A stretch of 64,000 bases of DNA from Sympetrum striolatum (lineage: Eukaryota > Arthropoda > Insecta > Odonata > Libellulidae): the NCBI GenBank assembly GCA_947579665.1, contig OX388348.1:6820001-6884000 (forward strand), written 5' to 3'. How positions within the stretch are numbered: position 1 is the stretch's first letter; each line of letters starts with the position of its first letter. The position numbers were made by a program, and so were the translations under genes. A model generated the notes under the pieces. It saw only the letters and a list, made by a program, of their open reading frames with translations. It did no database searches and was not told the origin of the DNA. Of the stretch, positions 22,701 through 36,017 are shown piece after piece.

Positions 22701-23817
22701 AATCTATTATATTAAATACTTACAACCAGATACAGAATGTTCCTTCAGATAAAACTAGTGAATTTACAATTCTTTAGGAATCTTTTTCTGTCCAATGTTC
22801 GGCCCCTTCTGTTGTAAAATACATTTTAATCAACTCTTTTGACTTTATCTAAAGATATACCCTTTAATTGAGCTCCCCCAAACATTTCTCGAATATCCAA
22901 CTTACTTTTCTTTGAAAGGATAAAGTTTGCAAAGATCCGGAGTGGGAAATCTCGGCATCATGAAAATAAATCATAATTTCTTAAAGAACCGAGTTGTATT
23001 CAATTTATTAAGCGCTACTCTATAGATTAATAGGATGCCAACGTAGCAATTTTATTTCCACCGAGTAATTTAGACGTATTATATGTCTGTAGGTGCAGTG
23101 CTGAGCCAACACAGGGGCTGAGAACAATTTATGCACGAATCTCCAGAGAATGTCCCAATTAATTAAGCCCTCGTCTCTCCAGCGAGGCCCAGAATTACTC
23201 CGGCGATAAATTGCGTTCGGCATGACAGGGAAGAGAGCCGATACTTTTATCACGGTATTGCCGCCTTCATTTTCTCAAAGCAAGTGTTTGATTTTTGAGA
23301 GCAAACAAAAATTGACAGAGCTTTCTGAAATGGATTCTTGACCGATGAGATCTAAAATGTGTCTTTAAAAGCCGATAATGACTTTTAAACTTGTTTAATG
23401 GGATATTTTGTTTCTATGATAAACTTGTCACTTGATATTCGTACGTAGCTATTTGGCGATCTAATTACGGATTACTTATGGTTTACTTGTGTTTATAAAT
23501 ACATTAATCATGAATTTCTATCCTAAGCGATGACTGTACGCGTGTTAAGGTAATAACTGCAATCATTATATCTATGTTAGCATTTAAATTGAAAAAATAT
23601 ACAATTAGGAGGAAACATTTCTTAAATTTCTATATTAAATCTCCTATTCTTTTATCAAATGTTTAAATTTGTAATTTCCTGTGAATTCCATATTACGGTA
23701 AATAATATTCCTTTTTATGAATTATCCTCAGAACTTGCGAATATTATCATAAGATTATTTACTCATACAATTTCGAATGTCTTTGACAAGTAGTTCGTAT
23801 CCATAGAAAATAAAAAT

Positions 23818-24520
23818 AAAAATCTGATGTGGCCAACACATGACTTTCTCCGTATTTATTGAAAACATAACCCTATGCCGGTAATAACTCTAAAACAATG
23901 AGTGTTACAGGAAAATGTTTCATACAAGCTTTGTAGTAAAAATATTTTCTACAACTATGGTACATAATTGTATATACTTACATCGCATTCTGACAGAGAT
24001 AAGTATGAAAAACTTCCTTTTCTGGGTAAACAACAACTTCCGGTTAACCGTTATTGCGGAATAACTCCTAAACAATCAGTGTTACGAAAAAATGTTTCAT
24101 ACAAAAGTTGTAGTAAAATACATAATCTACAACTTTTGTGTGTAAATGTATATACCTATATTGCATTCTGACAGAGATATGTATAAAAACTTCCTTTTCT
24201 GGGTAAACAACAACTTCCGGTTAACCATTATTGAAGAATAACTCCTAAACAATCAGTGTTACAAAAGAATATTTTATGCAAAAGTTGTAGTAAAGTACAT
24301 TATCTATAACTTTTGTGTGTAAATGTATATACCTATATTGCGTTCTTATAGAGATATTTAAGAAACAAAATTTTGTTCCGGATAAACCGTAACTTCCGGT
24401 TAAGCGATATTCTCCAAAAACTAATCAACTCTTGGTATTGTTAGGAAAATCTTAAATATGAATTTTGAAAATGCTCGAATCATTACTTTTTAAGATAGAG
24501 CGCACACAAACTTTTTAACC

Positions 24521-24559
<39 letters not shown>

Positions 24560-24699
24560 CACAGACAGACATGTTCGGGAAAATAGCTAAAACATGCTCT
24601 ATGGGCCCCAAAACATCTATTTCCGTCGAAATCTGAAGGTCGAATTTTTTTGCGAATACAATACTTTCTCTATACTACGTATAGGGAGAAAGTAAAAAT
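23818..24699 (-). mobile_element. non-autonomous DINE-1/Helentron-like element, copy B
   Basis: Reverse-orientation partner of 5355-6221. On the plus strand it begins AAAAATCTGATGTGGCC and ends CTACGTATAGGGAGAAAGT followed by AAAAAT. It has the same three ~177-bp units, with AACTTCCGG landmarks near 24035, 24212 and 24391, then the microsatellite and the terminal snap-back hairpin. This copy keeps a cleaner hairpin (TTTCTCTATAC/GTATAGGGAGAAA) than copy A. Left-hand A-rich and right-hand AT-rich flanks give no convincing target duplication. No coding capacity is evident. Confidence 0.75.
24520..24570 (+). repeat. CAGA microsatellite inside copy B
   Basis: About twelve copies of CAGA with one CA interruption near the right end; the counterpart of the TGTC run in copy A. 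Confidence 0.95.
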
Positions 24700-27600
24700 T
24701 ACTTTCCCTTTAAAATGAGAATTGTCATCCATTGATGAATTGCTAGGAATGGTTTAAATTTCTAGAGACGCAGTTCTTCCGTAGCATTTTTTTTGATTTT
24801 CACTACCATTATATCGTCACTCTTTTGATGTTTATTTTCATAGTAATCGCAACACTCACTAATCACTTACTGATCCCCCCTGTAAAATATCCTAATTATA
24901 CTGCTACTTATATTTTAAAGCTTATAATCTATATTAATAATGACTTTTTAATACTTTTATGCCTTCATTGATTCATATTTTTTTAAATAAGTAAAAACTC
25001 CAAGTACGATTTATAATAATTCAATATTTCTACATTCGCCATTAAGAGTTAGGCAACCAAAAAAATGTGGGAAATAAGTCTAATTAACGTCGCAAGTTTT
25101 ACCGTCTAAAATCTCACGGTTATGTTCAAAATCCAAATATAAAATCTGAGAGTGAACTTGAACGATGTTGGAGTTAATTAAGGATAAGATTCATAGATGG
25201 CGCGGATGCTTGTTAAGGATCGATTGCGGAAGCGAGGATTCCGGTCGTTAAGAAAACAAACGCCTCGGTACCAGTCATTTGTTTCTTATTTTTATGTTAC
25301 TGGATCAGCTAATTACATGTTACTCTATTTATTCTTCCGTTTCATTGAAAAGTTAACAATTGATATAGGTAATTGAATCATAATCGAAAGGAAGCACAGT
25401 GGAAGGTTAGCAAACTCTTCTGAAGTAAAAAGGTTTGACTAAAAGTTCCAATAAAGAATTAAAGATGTCCAAATATTCATTTGTTGACAAATGTAAGCAC
25501 CAGTTGATTGCGTGGTATCTATTTCCGTGATGGACACACATTTCCCGTAAAAATTTAACAAACATTTGATCAAAATTGAAACGTATGCACAAACATGCTT
25601 CATCCCTACGTTATGATACCCCTAACACTGAAAAAAAAGAATCTCCTTAAAACTTAAATCTGTGTAAAGTACAGTTGACTGTGAAATGGAAAATATACAC
25701 TGTACTTACTAATTAATCTAAACCAATTCCTTGCTTGGCATAATTTTAAATTTCAACTTTTTATCCCCAAACCTTCGTATGTTCCACACGACTTTCCTTA
25801 GATGGGATTTACAAATTGCAAACTATTTTCTTACCTTAATAACTCGTGTATGTAGAATGCAGTAATTTATCCATGCCCTATCATTATTTCTATATCTAGG
25901 CTGATCAGACGTAAACTTCAAATATTTCCTGTAGAATCCTAGGTTGTGATCTTATTTGCATAAAAAGCGAAATAAAGTTTGAGTAAGAAAGTCGCTATGG
26001 GGCAATTAGAAGAGGCCTTCCTGGGTTCTTGTCGTTCATTTTGCCACTGAATGGGTGTGTATATAAGATGAAAAGGCTCATCAACAGTACACCACTGCTT
26101 CATTTAATGCTGAAAAGGCCTAAGTAACACTCATGAAGGGCTCATGAAAGTCTTACTTTAGAAATTAACATTTTTTTCCGTTCCAGCCTTTCATTTAATA
26201 CTGAGAGAATAGACAATAAAAGCTGATTGAAAGTTCCAGCCGACACATTACATTATTATACATTTTACGTTAATTTCCTAGTCAAAATTTAAATTTCCTA
26301 TGACTCAAAATTAATTTCGCGTATGTCTATTTAATCTGATTTATTTCATTTAACCTGCTTTCAGCCATGGCAGTATATGGAGTGTAGGAATTTATCATAT
26401 TCCGAGCTTTATTATAATAACATATTAATAAAGAAGATATCAAACGCACGATGAATTTAATTGAGATATTTTGAAAATGGCGAAGCTTTATAATTAAAGC
26501 AGAGCCACATCAAATTGCAGAGCAATTTATGAGAGGAACTTCCAAAATAGAAAATTTTGTTCTCATTATCGCTTTGATTAAATGAGTTTGCTTGTGGGAG
26601 GCGATTCATTGGTCAAGGAAAATAGCAGCAGTTTTCCAATACATCAGCCAATCAGTTTCCCTTCCCCATACGGTCAGAGGTTAATGAAAATCCTTCTCTT
26701 CCATAAAACACATAAATTAAAATAAAAGAAAGAATGTATCGTTGAAGAAATGAAAAGGAATTCGAATCGCGAAAGAAAGTAATTCTTATGATTTTGTTCT
26801 GTCAGTACATTTTTCAGATTTCCGTGCAGCCACACATAGCATAAGAAAGTATTATTTGTTTTTCATGCATTGTTGTAAATGGTGTAATATTGCAAATAAC
26901 TACAGTTGAATAGATATTTAATCACGATGGCGTAGTATAGATATGCAGCTGGCGAATCGTAGAATTTTAAGATGCGTAGTTTTTTCTTAAACTTCCTTGC
27001 TACAAAATTCATTATATGCTTACTTTCTGATCCGTCAAAAACAATTTCAATTTTCAGATTAATGCATATGAACATCCCAGCAGCCTTATGGATTACTAAT
27101 TTGGCCATTCTTTATTCACAATAACACCACATTTTCTTCGTACAATTTTTAATCTTTGTCACATAAGTTATAATAAGTTGCAGAGATTTCGTCGGTATTA
27201 AATGCCCCCTCCTAAATTTGAGTATTCGGAACAGTAAGAAATGTAAGCGTTAAAATTTCTATCTTAAATTACTTCGAAAAATAATGTATTCGTTCTTAAC
27301 CATCCACCTTAATGATACCACCATTTAGATGAATTATTTAGGTTTTGTCGGGGAAACCCACTTAACGTTAAACATAGTGAAATAATTCCAGTCAACAGCT
27401 AAAACAAAATGCAGCAGAAGAATGTTTTAAAATTCGTTCATCCTGTTAATAGCTTTCAATTTCAAGCCTCTGAACTCGCTACCCTTTCCTTCAAGAGTGT
27501 TGTGGAAATGGTATAAAATTAGACGCTGCTCTAAATAGAGGAATAGCATAACTAAAGAGTTGTTGAAAAGCAAATTCTCATAATGTGCATCGTAGAAAGT

Positions 27601-30600
27601 GAAAGAAGAGAAAACGGATTCGGAAATAGCTCACGAAAGGAAGAGGTGCAAGAGGACGGGAAACAAAAGACTGGGGAAAAAACGAGAACCGCAGCTTCCT
27701 TTTTTTACGAATGCACTAAATTGATAATGAAAGGCAGGAGATGAGTAGTGGCTTTAATTCGAGGGATTTTTTCCAGGGGAGAATTATTAAAAAAAGCAAA
27801 AGGCGGGGGAGTATGTAAGGAAAATGAGTTGCTGGATTTTAAAAACCTGGATGGCATTAAGCCCATGAAAAATATTTTCCAAAGAGTTGGACGTTGGGCA
27901 TGACAAAAGGAGGCCGGAAAATAAAATAAAAACAGGTTGCTGAAAAAGTGGTGGCGACTAACGAAGAAAAATAGGTCAGTGTATTTTATTCAACGGATTA
28001 TTTTGTTTGGTCTTAAAACTGCATCCGGACCGCAATTCTTTCCTCAATGTTTATGCAACATAATTATGCTCACGAAGCTGCGCTCTGTCTCGCTTTAAAT
28101 TCCGTGCCATTTCAAGGAGGCTAATGAATTAAAATGCGAATCGAAAATAAGAAAAACTAACTTAATAAAATTGTTAAAAGTATATAAAGTGTAAATAGTA
28201 AATAAGTAATCGGTATAATGTTATATTTAGCACTAAAATTATTTCTTAAAGCTTTCATATTTGTTGCATATTAGCTTTGCGGCTAGAAAATAACACAAGG
28301 AATTTTTGTTGAACCGAAGTAAATGTCGCAATTTAAAATTAAATTCAAAACTGTGTTTGCAGTGTTCGATCAGACTGAATTATATGTGCGTACACAAAAA
28401 CACAATCAAATATATTCGTACGCGTCATTTCTGGAATTCTCCGTTGCATTATTTACCAAAACAATAGTATGTGCTTCACCGGTTTATCATAAATCGAATC
28501 TCCCTCTTGTATTATGGTATCTACTTGCCTGATTTTGTATCATCTCCAAAAAATGTTAAAGCTTCGCTCGTTTTGCAGTGCTCGACTTTCCTTAAAGCAT
28601 TCGAAAAAAACCATGAAAATTGCGGAAAGGTAATTGGAGTGAGCTCATGCGATGTTTCACCATTTTCTGAGATTATCTATGCATATCATTACGTGCTATT
28701 TCAAATCTTCTATGTTGTAGTGATAAGCGATCAGATTTTATGAAATTATTGTATGCTATATAGAACTTAGCATGTATGTTTGTAGAGTATTTCCGATTCA
28801 GGATAAGCCCTAGCATGTATATCTCTATTTCTTTCTCGCAGAACTCGTATTTAACTTATTTGAATATCCGTTACTGTTAAATGATTAATCATTCATAGAT
28901 AATAAAATAAATCGATTAGTAATAAAACTCCCCATCGGTTTCAAGCTAAGCATTGGCGTTCCTAAGTACGTTTCTGTCTCTCTCTCGCTCTAAAAAATCG
29001 ATTCTTTTCACCAGCTCTCTCTCAGTATGAAAAAAGTAATGGAAAAACTTCCCATTAAAGTTTAACAACCTGCAGAATGAAAAACCACCGCATCTCCGCA
29101 TAATAAATAAAAAAATGTCTGAACCGGTATTCTTTGACTAGAAATTAAATAAAAAAAGGAATAACCCGTCCATTCTCGTGGCAATTATGAGGCCTCGATA
29201 GTAAGACTCCCCAACCGCCCTCTCTCTAATGAAACGGCCCAAGTAATCGGATTGTTTAGGGATCCAGTTTTCCCAGGTTACCAAGGATATCCCCCTCCAG
29301 ACAAGCTGCAAAATTGACCCATCCCACGGGTCCTCGTGGTACTCAAACGGTGGTCGTCCCTCCTTACCGGGGCTACTCTTGCGGCCATCGGTAATTGGAG
29401 AGGCGTTGCACGGACGCGCATGCGCGGAAAGAAGAGCGCGGCTAAGAGCTTTTATGTGTGGAGGGAAAACGCGGGATTACTTGTCCCTGCAGATGCTGAT
29501 TACCAGAGGGTTGCCCGGATTAGCGGACCAATTTCCACGCGGGTAATGGGAGGGCAAAAACCTTGGTGATGTTGGAAGGGTTTTACGACCGGTCATGGGA
29601 AGCACCTCGTTATATAAGCCTAAATGTATAAGGGATTATTGCAAGTTGTTCATGCACGACGTTCGCGAGGTAGTGGAGTAGGACTTAATAACCGCGCTTA
29701 TGGGTAATATTTTTGAATTAATAGAGGGATTCGCTTAAATGATTTCCCGCCGATGCTCCTGAGAATTAAATCCGCCATTCTGCGCCGATATTTATTTATG
29801 TTCGAATTGAATCCGGGCCATTCGTAGCCTATGCGGTCGAGGCCGATTTTTTGTGATGGATTTCCATTGGCTGGATATCAGTTACATTGTGGTTTTTTAC
29901 TTCCCAGCCATTATGATCTCCAAACACTTTATTTCGGCCTTAGTTTCGTTGACAGCGTTGTTAGGAGAAAAATACCAGAGTATAGTGCAATCGGCGGCAA
30001 AATTTAGAACAAAATTTGAATGAGGATAACATTTACTGCAAGAAATTTTATAATTAAGACAGCACATGTTGTAATTAAATCCTCGACTTAATTAGTTTCA
30101 AAGAATATTACGCAAAAGAATCTGTTATTCTGCTTCGTCTCGTTCCTTGTTGAATACGTCTGCCATAAATCTATTGGTATGAGGTGAATCTGAATTGCTA
30201 TTATAAGATGAAAACGCATAAAGAGTATGCTTCAAATAAACAAAATGGATAATATGTGCTGGTAATAAGAGATACAGGTGATGGATACAGAGAACATTCG
30301 GTCATCATTAATTCATTACCTCTTGTTAAAATTGCATGCATCCTTTTTCGTTCTTTGAATCTGGTGTGATTTTATATTGATTTTATGCAAAAGCTCGATG
30401 GAGTTGGAAAAAAGCGTCAATTTCCACTTAAATTGATTCATAGTCACATTATCTTAATTCTTAATATCACGAATTAAACGATGGATTACTGAAGTAGGTT
30501 TAAATACAAAACTACACAAATTTAAAGATTTAAAGTAACATTACTTAAACTTGCCTCCAATTAATACCGATAGTTAATTACCGTATATCTATTTCGTAAC

Positions 30601-33069
30601 AAACAAGTGGATTCAAATTCAACGTCGATTTTTTATCCTCCTTATGTTACTTTTTTACATTTTTACTTTTGTTACGGCTCTGGAGCACCTTTGTTGCCTA
30701 CAATACGAGAATAGTAAAAATTATTTTTTGAGCATAATGACTATAATGATTGTAAAAGCTCTATTTCTCATCCGAGTTCATAAATGAAAAATAACTTCTC
30801 ACTGTAAATTTTATCATAAAATAGGTATGAATTGATAAATATAAATAATTCGTTTAATATTTTAGAATATCCGTCACATATATAATATGTGATAAAATGA
30901 TAATCCATGAATGAAAATTGTAAGATGTGTCAGTATTCCACCGAATCAAACCGCTTCCGTGGATTTGTCTTCCGCGATGGTCATTGCGGAGTCACAGCAG
31001 TGCCAAATATAAATCGTGGTGAAATTGAGTCGTCAATTGGCTGCAACCGCACGCACGCATCCAAATACAACCGCGTTTGTTAACCTTCATGAGAAATATA
31101 TCTGCGATGTGCAATTGGCTTTTCCAATTGCTTCCACCAACTGCAACCGAATTACGTCAGTATCCATTGCTGAATTCCTGAGAGCAATTATTGTCACAGT
31201 TTTAGGTTAACGTCCCACCAACTGACCGTGCAACTTGGGCATACAATTTGCGAGGCGATTTTTCCTTTTATAACAGTTGCGAAACACGATTATAAAAATA
31301 TTTCTCAAAAATTCTCATTCCATACGTCTTTATTTCCTCCTGCTGTATGCCAATTATAAGGCAGATTGCACACTCGTAAAATCAGGTTAGATTCCAGGTC
31401 GTTCGAAGAGGCATCCAAAAGTGATACAGGTGAATTTCATTTTTATCTCTAGAGTTATTGATTTCTTCACAGAGCTGAATTGGAAATACAGGTACCATGA
31501 AACCTAGTAAATTAAGAAGGTGGAAGAAACATCTTATTTTGGCAATGAAATACAGTTTTCGGTATGTGTAAGTCATGGCTACAAATGTTACCTAATAAAA
31601 CAAATTTTTACAATCGGCTGAAATAGCTAAATATTCAGAATTCAAATAAAACTGTCGCTTCTCTTAATAAGCGCGTTGGCAAACATTGACTAAAACGTTC
31701 ACATTGTTTAACTGCAGTTTATCTAGTCAATTGATAGTTTATGGATATCATATTTACGTATTAATGCACTTAAAACATGTATTGATGCGGCATACTTTGT
31801 CAATATATATCTTAACATGTGTGAAAAAATGTTTACAACATTACCCTGAAGTCACCAACGGCTTCTTTGTATATTATAAGGTAATCCAATCTTTCCTTTA
31901 CGGGGTGACATAAAATGCCCTGGTGTTTTCTACATGACTTAACAGCTTGGAGAACTCTGTGAGATGCTGCTCAAGAAAAGAGTACGCTGAGAAACTTTGC
32001 TGTACACTCTTTTTTTTATTTTAGCCTTCTTTTCGGGCAAATTTATATTCCAAGAGCTACAAATAGATGAGGAGACTATCTTAGGCTCTCTTTCTATATC
32101 CATCCATAATTTTTGAAGGTTCTTATTTCTTTATGATGAAGTAACCAGTCGATATTTAACTCACTATTTTAAGTTTATTCAAACTTTGAAGAATATTTTA
32201 TTTTAAATTGGTCTACATTTTAATTTTATATTCTTTAACATAATTAACGCCATTCTGCTCGAAAATATGTATTACCATTATCCGTATTGTTGATCTCATT
32301 ATATATTTTTTTATCCGAACTTGTGAATAGACAGAGTAAAGAATAAGAAAATATATTTCAAAATTAGGAGCAAACCCTATTACAAAGGACGACTCCTTAT
32401 ATTGTGGGACATTTAAATGCTAACACGAGTCAAACTATTTCGTAATAATGATAAATGAATGAAGAAATAATACCCTTTTCGGTTTGAATTAAGTCATTGG
32501 CCCAACATTGCAGGATATTAGTATACGCTAGCACATGTATTCGCTCTTCAATAAAAAGAAATCATCTAAAAGGCTATCACGCTTAGGTATCCATGACTAC
32601 CTTTTCATCTTCTTATCTCTAGAATCTCTCTAACTAGGGATTTGAGGAAACTAATATCTGATATATAACTGCAAAATAAATATATACCATTGGCAATTTG
32701 ACATAAATCGGTATTATAGTTTACCAGATAATGCTGATTTCACTTTATTTATAAAGTGGTCCAGCATTTAAAATAAAGTTTTGGTAACGTTTACTTAATA
32801 TTTACTCTTTTTATTTCTAGGTAAGTGCCTCATCTCAAGATTATAAGGTCCCTCGAGTTATTTATTAACATACCACCTTGAGTGAGTACCCTTATAATAT
32901 TTAATCTACTTCAACGTGCAAATAATTTTTGCAACATGCGATTTACTATTAAAAAAACGATATATATAATCAAAGTCGGCTAAGGCTACAGCGGCCTTCT
33001 GGGTTCCTCAGTTTACGGAGTTTTCTTTGTGGGATCTATTTCATTCATTGCAAAAGGAAATACAGAAAG
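24700..33069. other. long non-coding stretch
   Basis: About 8.4 kb without a supportable gene. The interval 27580-27960 is purine-rich on the plus strand. The 29280-29560 part is the most GC- and CpG-rich piece of this region and is listed separately. Confidence 0.5.
29280..29560. other. GC- and CpG-elevated island
   Basis: This interval contains clustered CpG dinucleotides (for example GGACGCGCATGCGCGG at 29412-29427) in an otherwise AT-rich neighbourhood. A 77-codon open frame lies in it, but low stop density is expected in GC-rich DNA and I recognise nothing in the peptide. It could be a regulatory or promoter-proximal element or an old GC-rich repeat. Confidence 0.3.
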
Positions 33070-33230
33070 CATTTTGCTTTCCAAACCAATTTTATCGACA
33101 AAGTGACAACCGGTTTCAACGCATGAGCGTCTCATTTATTAAACTGTAACCCTCTTATTTTTATGAGACTCTCCTGCATCGAAATTGGTTACCATTTGTC
33201 AGTAAAACTCGTTTGAAAACCAAAATACGT
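33070..33230. repeat. foldback repeat with ~68-bp arms bearing GAAACCGGTTGTC
   Basis: The left arm (33070-33137) and right arm (33161-33230) are reverse complements at roughly 70-75% identity by eye. Shared landmarks on the minus strand are GAG-GTCTCAT or GAGACGCTCAT, then ATGC, then a GAAACCGG or GAAATTGG box, then TTTGTC. On the minus strand the left arm reads GACGCTCATGCGTTGAAAC and then CGGTTGTC, with a CGC/GCG mini-stem before GAAAC. This resembles the stem II and GAAA part of hammerhead-like motifs in retroelements, but a full CTGANGA core is missing. Confidence 0.55.
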
Positions 33231-36017
33231 ATTGCGTTTTCTTTGACAATAAATGGGTTAAAATACTGTAAACAACCAGATGATGATTAGAGTTTCATTA
33301 AAAAATAAAGACACATCGTTGTAGAACGTTGATAAAGAGAAATTGTAATTGAGTAATATCGTTTAAAAGTCGCATGGAAATTTAATAGCCATTACATCCG
33401 AGATTGTTTGCAAATTATTCTAAACATATGACTATGATATCGATGCTTTAACTAAACAAGCGCACCCATACAATAGATTCGCTGGAATGTGAATGAGGTA
33501 ATGTCAGAAAAACACTAAATACGTGATCCTTCGTTATTCTCTCTTAATTCTTCACACAAAAAGAAAATGATTTTGAATCTTCTCATTGGAGACTTTGCGT
33601 AAGATATTCAATCGCCCAATGTTTTGACCTCCGAAATCAACCAACTCGAAACAATGGAAGTTAAAAGAGAAGATGTAAAACAGAAAAATCAGAAATTTCT
33701 CCGGAATCACTGCAAACGTCCTTCGTACTGTTTTCTCTGAGGAAACGGAAAATCAAGCGATGAGCAAATGATGCAGCAAAAAATTCAAAAGATTTTCTTG
33801 GGAATGCTCCAAAAACTTTTGGAATCGGAGGTCCAGGAACTTTGAAACCCTTAAAAAGTGCAATTAGTGGACCTTAATCATTCTAATTCCACCCTAAGGG
33901 TACATTTAACCGTACGGGATGCAAACTGGAATAAAGTTCTGATGAGTCCGTGGAAATTGAAGTAATGCAGAAAAAGCAGCATCCGTCAAAAAATTACGTC
34001 CTATCAATTATAATGAAGTGGGAATCTTCGTAGAGTCCGACTTCGTTTAAAAGTTCTCGAAGCAGATTCGAATTGAATCTATTTTGTCGGGTACTTCGTC
34101 TATTCCTGTTTTTTAACGAGCAAAAATGTTTTTAGAAAGTTGTTTAGAAAACTCTTGAAATGGGTTATTTCGTACAAATTTTTATCTTCCCATTTCTTTC
34201 GTAAATCCAATCAATGAGATATTTTAATGAAAACACAAAATGTAGTATTTCATAACAAATCAGTTTATCTTACAAGTGCGAAATGCATCGAAAACATTCA
34301 GTTTCACTGAAGTTTCTACTGAATTATGTTGAAGCCATGAATGGCACAATCTTTAAATCTGATTAGATGTTCATCTGTTGAATTTGGTCCTTCTTTTCCA
34401 TTTCATGATATAATACCGTCGCTTAATAAAGGTAACCTTATATCAAGAAGCAATTGTGTGCTGATTACAAGTGGAAGCATTGATTCCGGAGGCCAATTCT
34501 GATTGAAAGATGTGTAGGTACTTTTTTCAGAAACTTTTCCTTTTAACAAAATAGTGGTGTATTATACGTATAACGCTCAGAATAGTTATTAATATTCATA
34601 ATTCTGCTAATTTTAGTTAATGTTGCTTATGTATCTGAAAATACAACTTTAAAGAGACGTTAATTGTTCAAGTCTTCTACAGCGTCAAGAGAAAAGGCTG
34701 AAACTTCTCATAGGAACTTCTCGCGTAGTTCTATTATTCAACTCCACGTAATTACGGATTAAATTAGAGTTATTTATTGCTATTCCATTCTTTTCACTTT
34801 TACCAAGTAGAAATTAAATAGAACATCCATTCTTGTTGTAATTGTAAGTTGTAATACTGTAGCAAAATATTAAATATTCTAACTTCATAGTATGGTGATG
34901 CATTATGTATTAATGAAATTTTTACTATCAAAATTGTCATGTATTACCAAAAAAATATTCCTAAGAAGAATAAGGCGATTAACAAGGTCGGACAGTATTA
35001 AATGCGCGTGTTTTGCACCTAAACAAGGTGTACATTTTTAACTCGCGAAATATTGCTTCTTATCGGACATTGGCGTAATCTCCTTGAGAAACGGATTTCC
35101 TGCCCAAAGGGACGTTTCTTACGTTTATCTCTACGTGCGAGATTCTTTATTTATTCCTTTCTTTTCCCACTTATTTCCCCTTTTACCTTTTCTTATCTTC
35201 CGATTTCTTTACTGCTCCACGGCTCCTCCATATTTCTCCAAAGTGTCCCATTAGATTCGAGTGGACTGAGGAAAAAGCATCTCATTGAGCTGGAAAAGGT
35301 CTCCGGGCGCCCAAGATGAGCAATGGATTTCTCTTGGAGCGATTGGAAGGAGGCCGACTGATCAACATGAAAGTGCAATTTAGGCTTTTATCTCCAACAG
35401 TTGAATTTATTCTTAAACCCACATCGGTAGCTGCTTTGCTGCCTCTTTTGGCTTTAGCATCGGGAACCATTGTGCCATCTCTTATGACCATCGCATGACA
35501 ATTTTATCGTACGAGCTTCATTTATTTTACTACCAATCAATTCTATCAGCGATGCGCTTGAAACTATCCAGAAAGTTTAATCTTATCTCATTTATTCTTA
35601 TATAAATTCGACTGTTATAATCTACAACTAAGTTTAGCAATAACTGAACGCATTGCTCATAGCGATTTAGAAATTGGAACAAATGCTAATGATTATTATT
35701 TATCCTTCCGCATGAAATACTTTAGTAAGGTACAGCTATTTGGTATGCATTAATCCGAGCAAACGAAGAGAAAACATTGGTGAAAAGACAAGAGAAATTA
35801 ATCGGCTAACGCACGGTAATCTGCTGAAGTCAGTATTGGAAGAAATGGCTGAGGAATTATAGAGGAAGTTCTAAATTGGAATATTGGCTGCTGGTGTTGG
35901 TTGGCGTTTAGGCTTTACGTCACGATCGGTAAAGGACTTGTAGAACGGCAACAAGCCCATCTGGTTTATAAATGACAGTATACCTTAAAAGAATATTTAA
36001 CTTACACGTAACTTACA
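33231..36017. other. non-coding stretch
   Basis: No supportable gene. The string CTGATGAGTCC at 33939-33949 matches the start of a classical hammerhead core but lacks a partner stem strand (see findings). Overlapping short open frames at 35053-35498 on both strands show no recognisable domain. Confidence 0.5.

Larger units (their letters stand above)
11301..23817. other. long non-coding stretch
   Basis: About 12.5 kb with no supportable gene or recognisable transposon. Short landmarks are a 17-bp tandem pair (12233-12266) and an ATGAA microsatellite (13754-13776). The 16540-16960 portion is less AT-rich than its surroundings and has low-stop stretches without a consistent frame; it could be a conserved regulatory element, but that is a guess. 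Confidence 0.5.

Noticed and set aside
35282..35491. 69-codon minus-strand frame with polar, coding-looking composition
   Set aside because: No recognised domain, no convincing splice context, and overlapping frames are open on the other strand.
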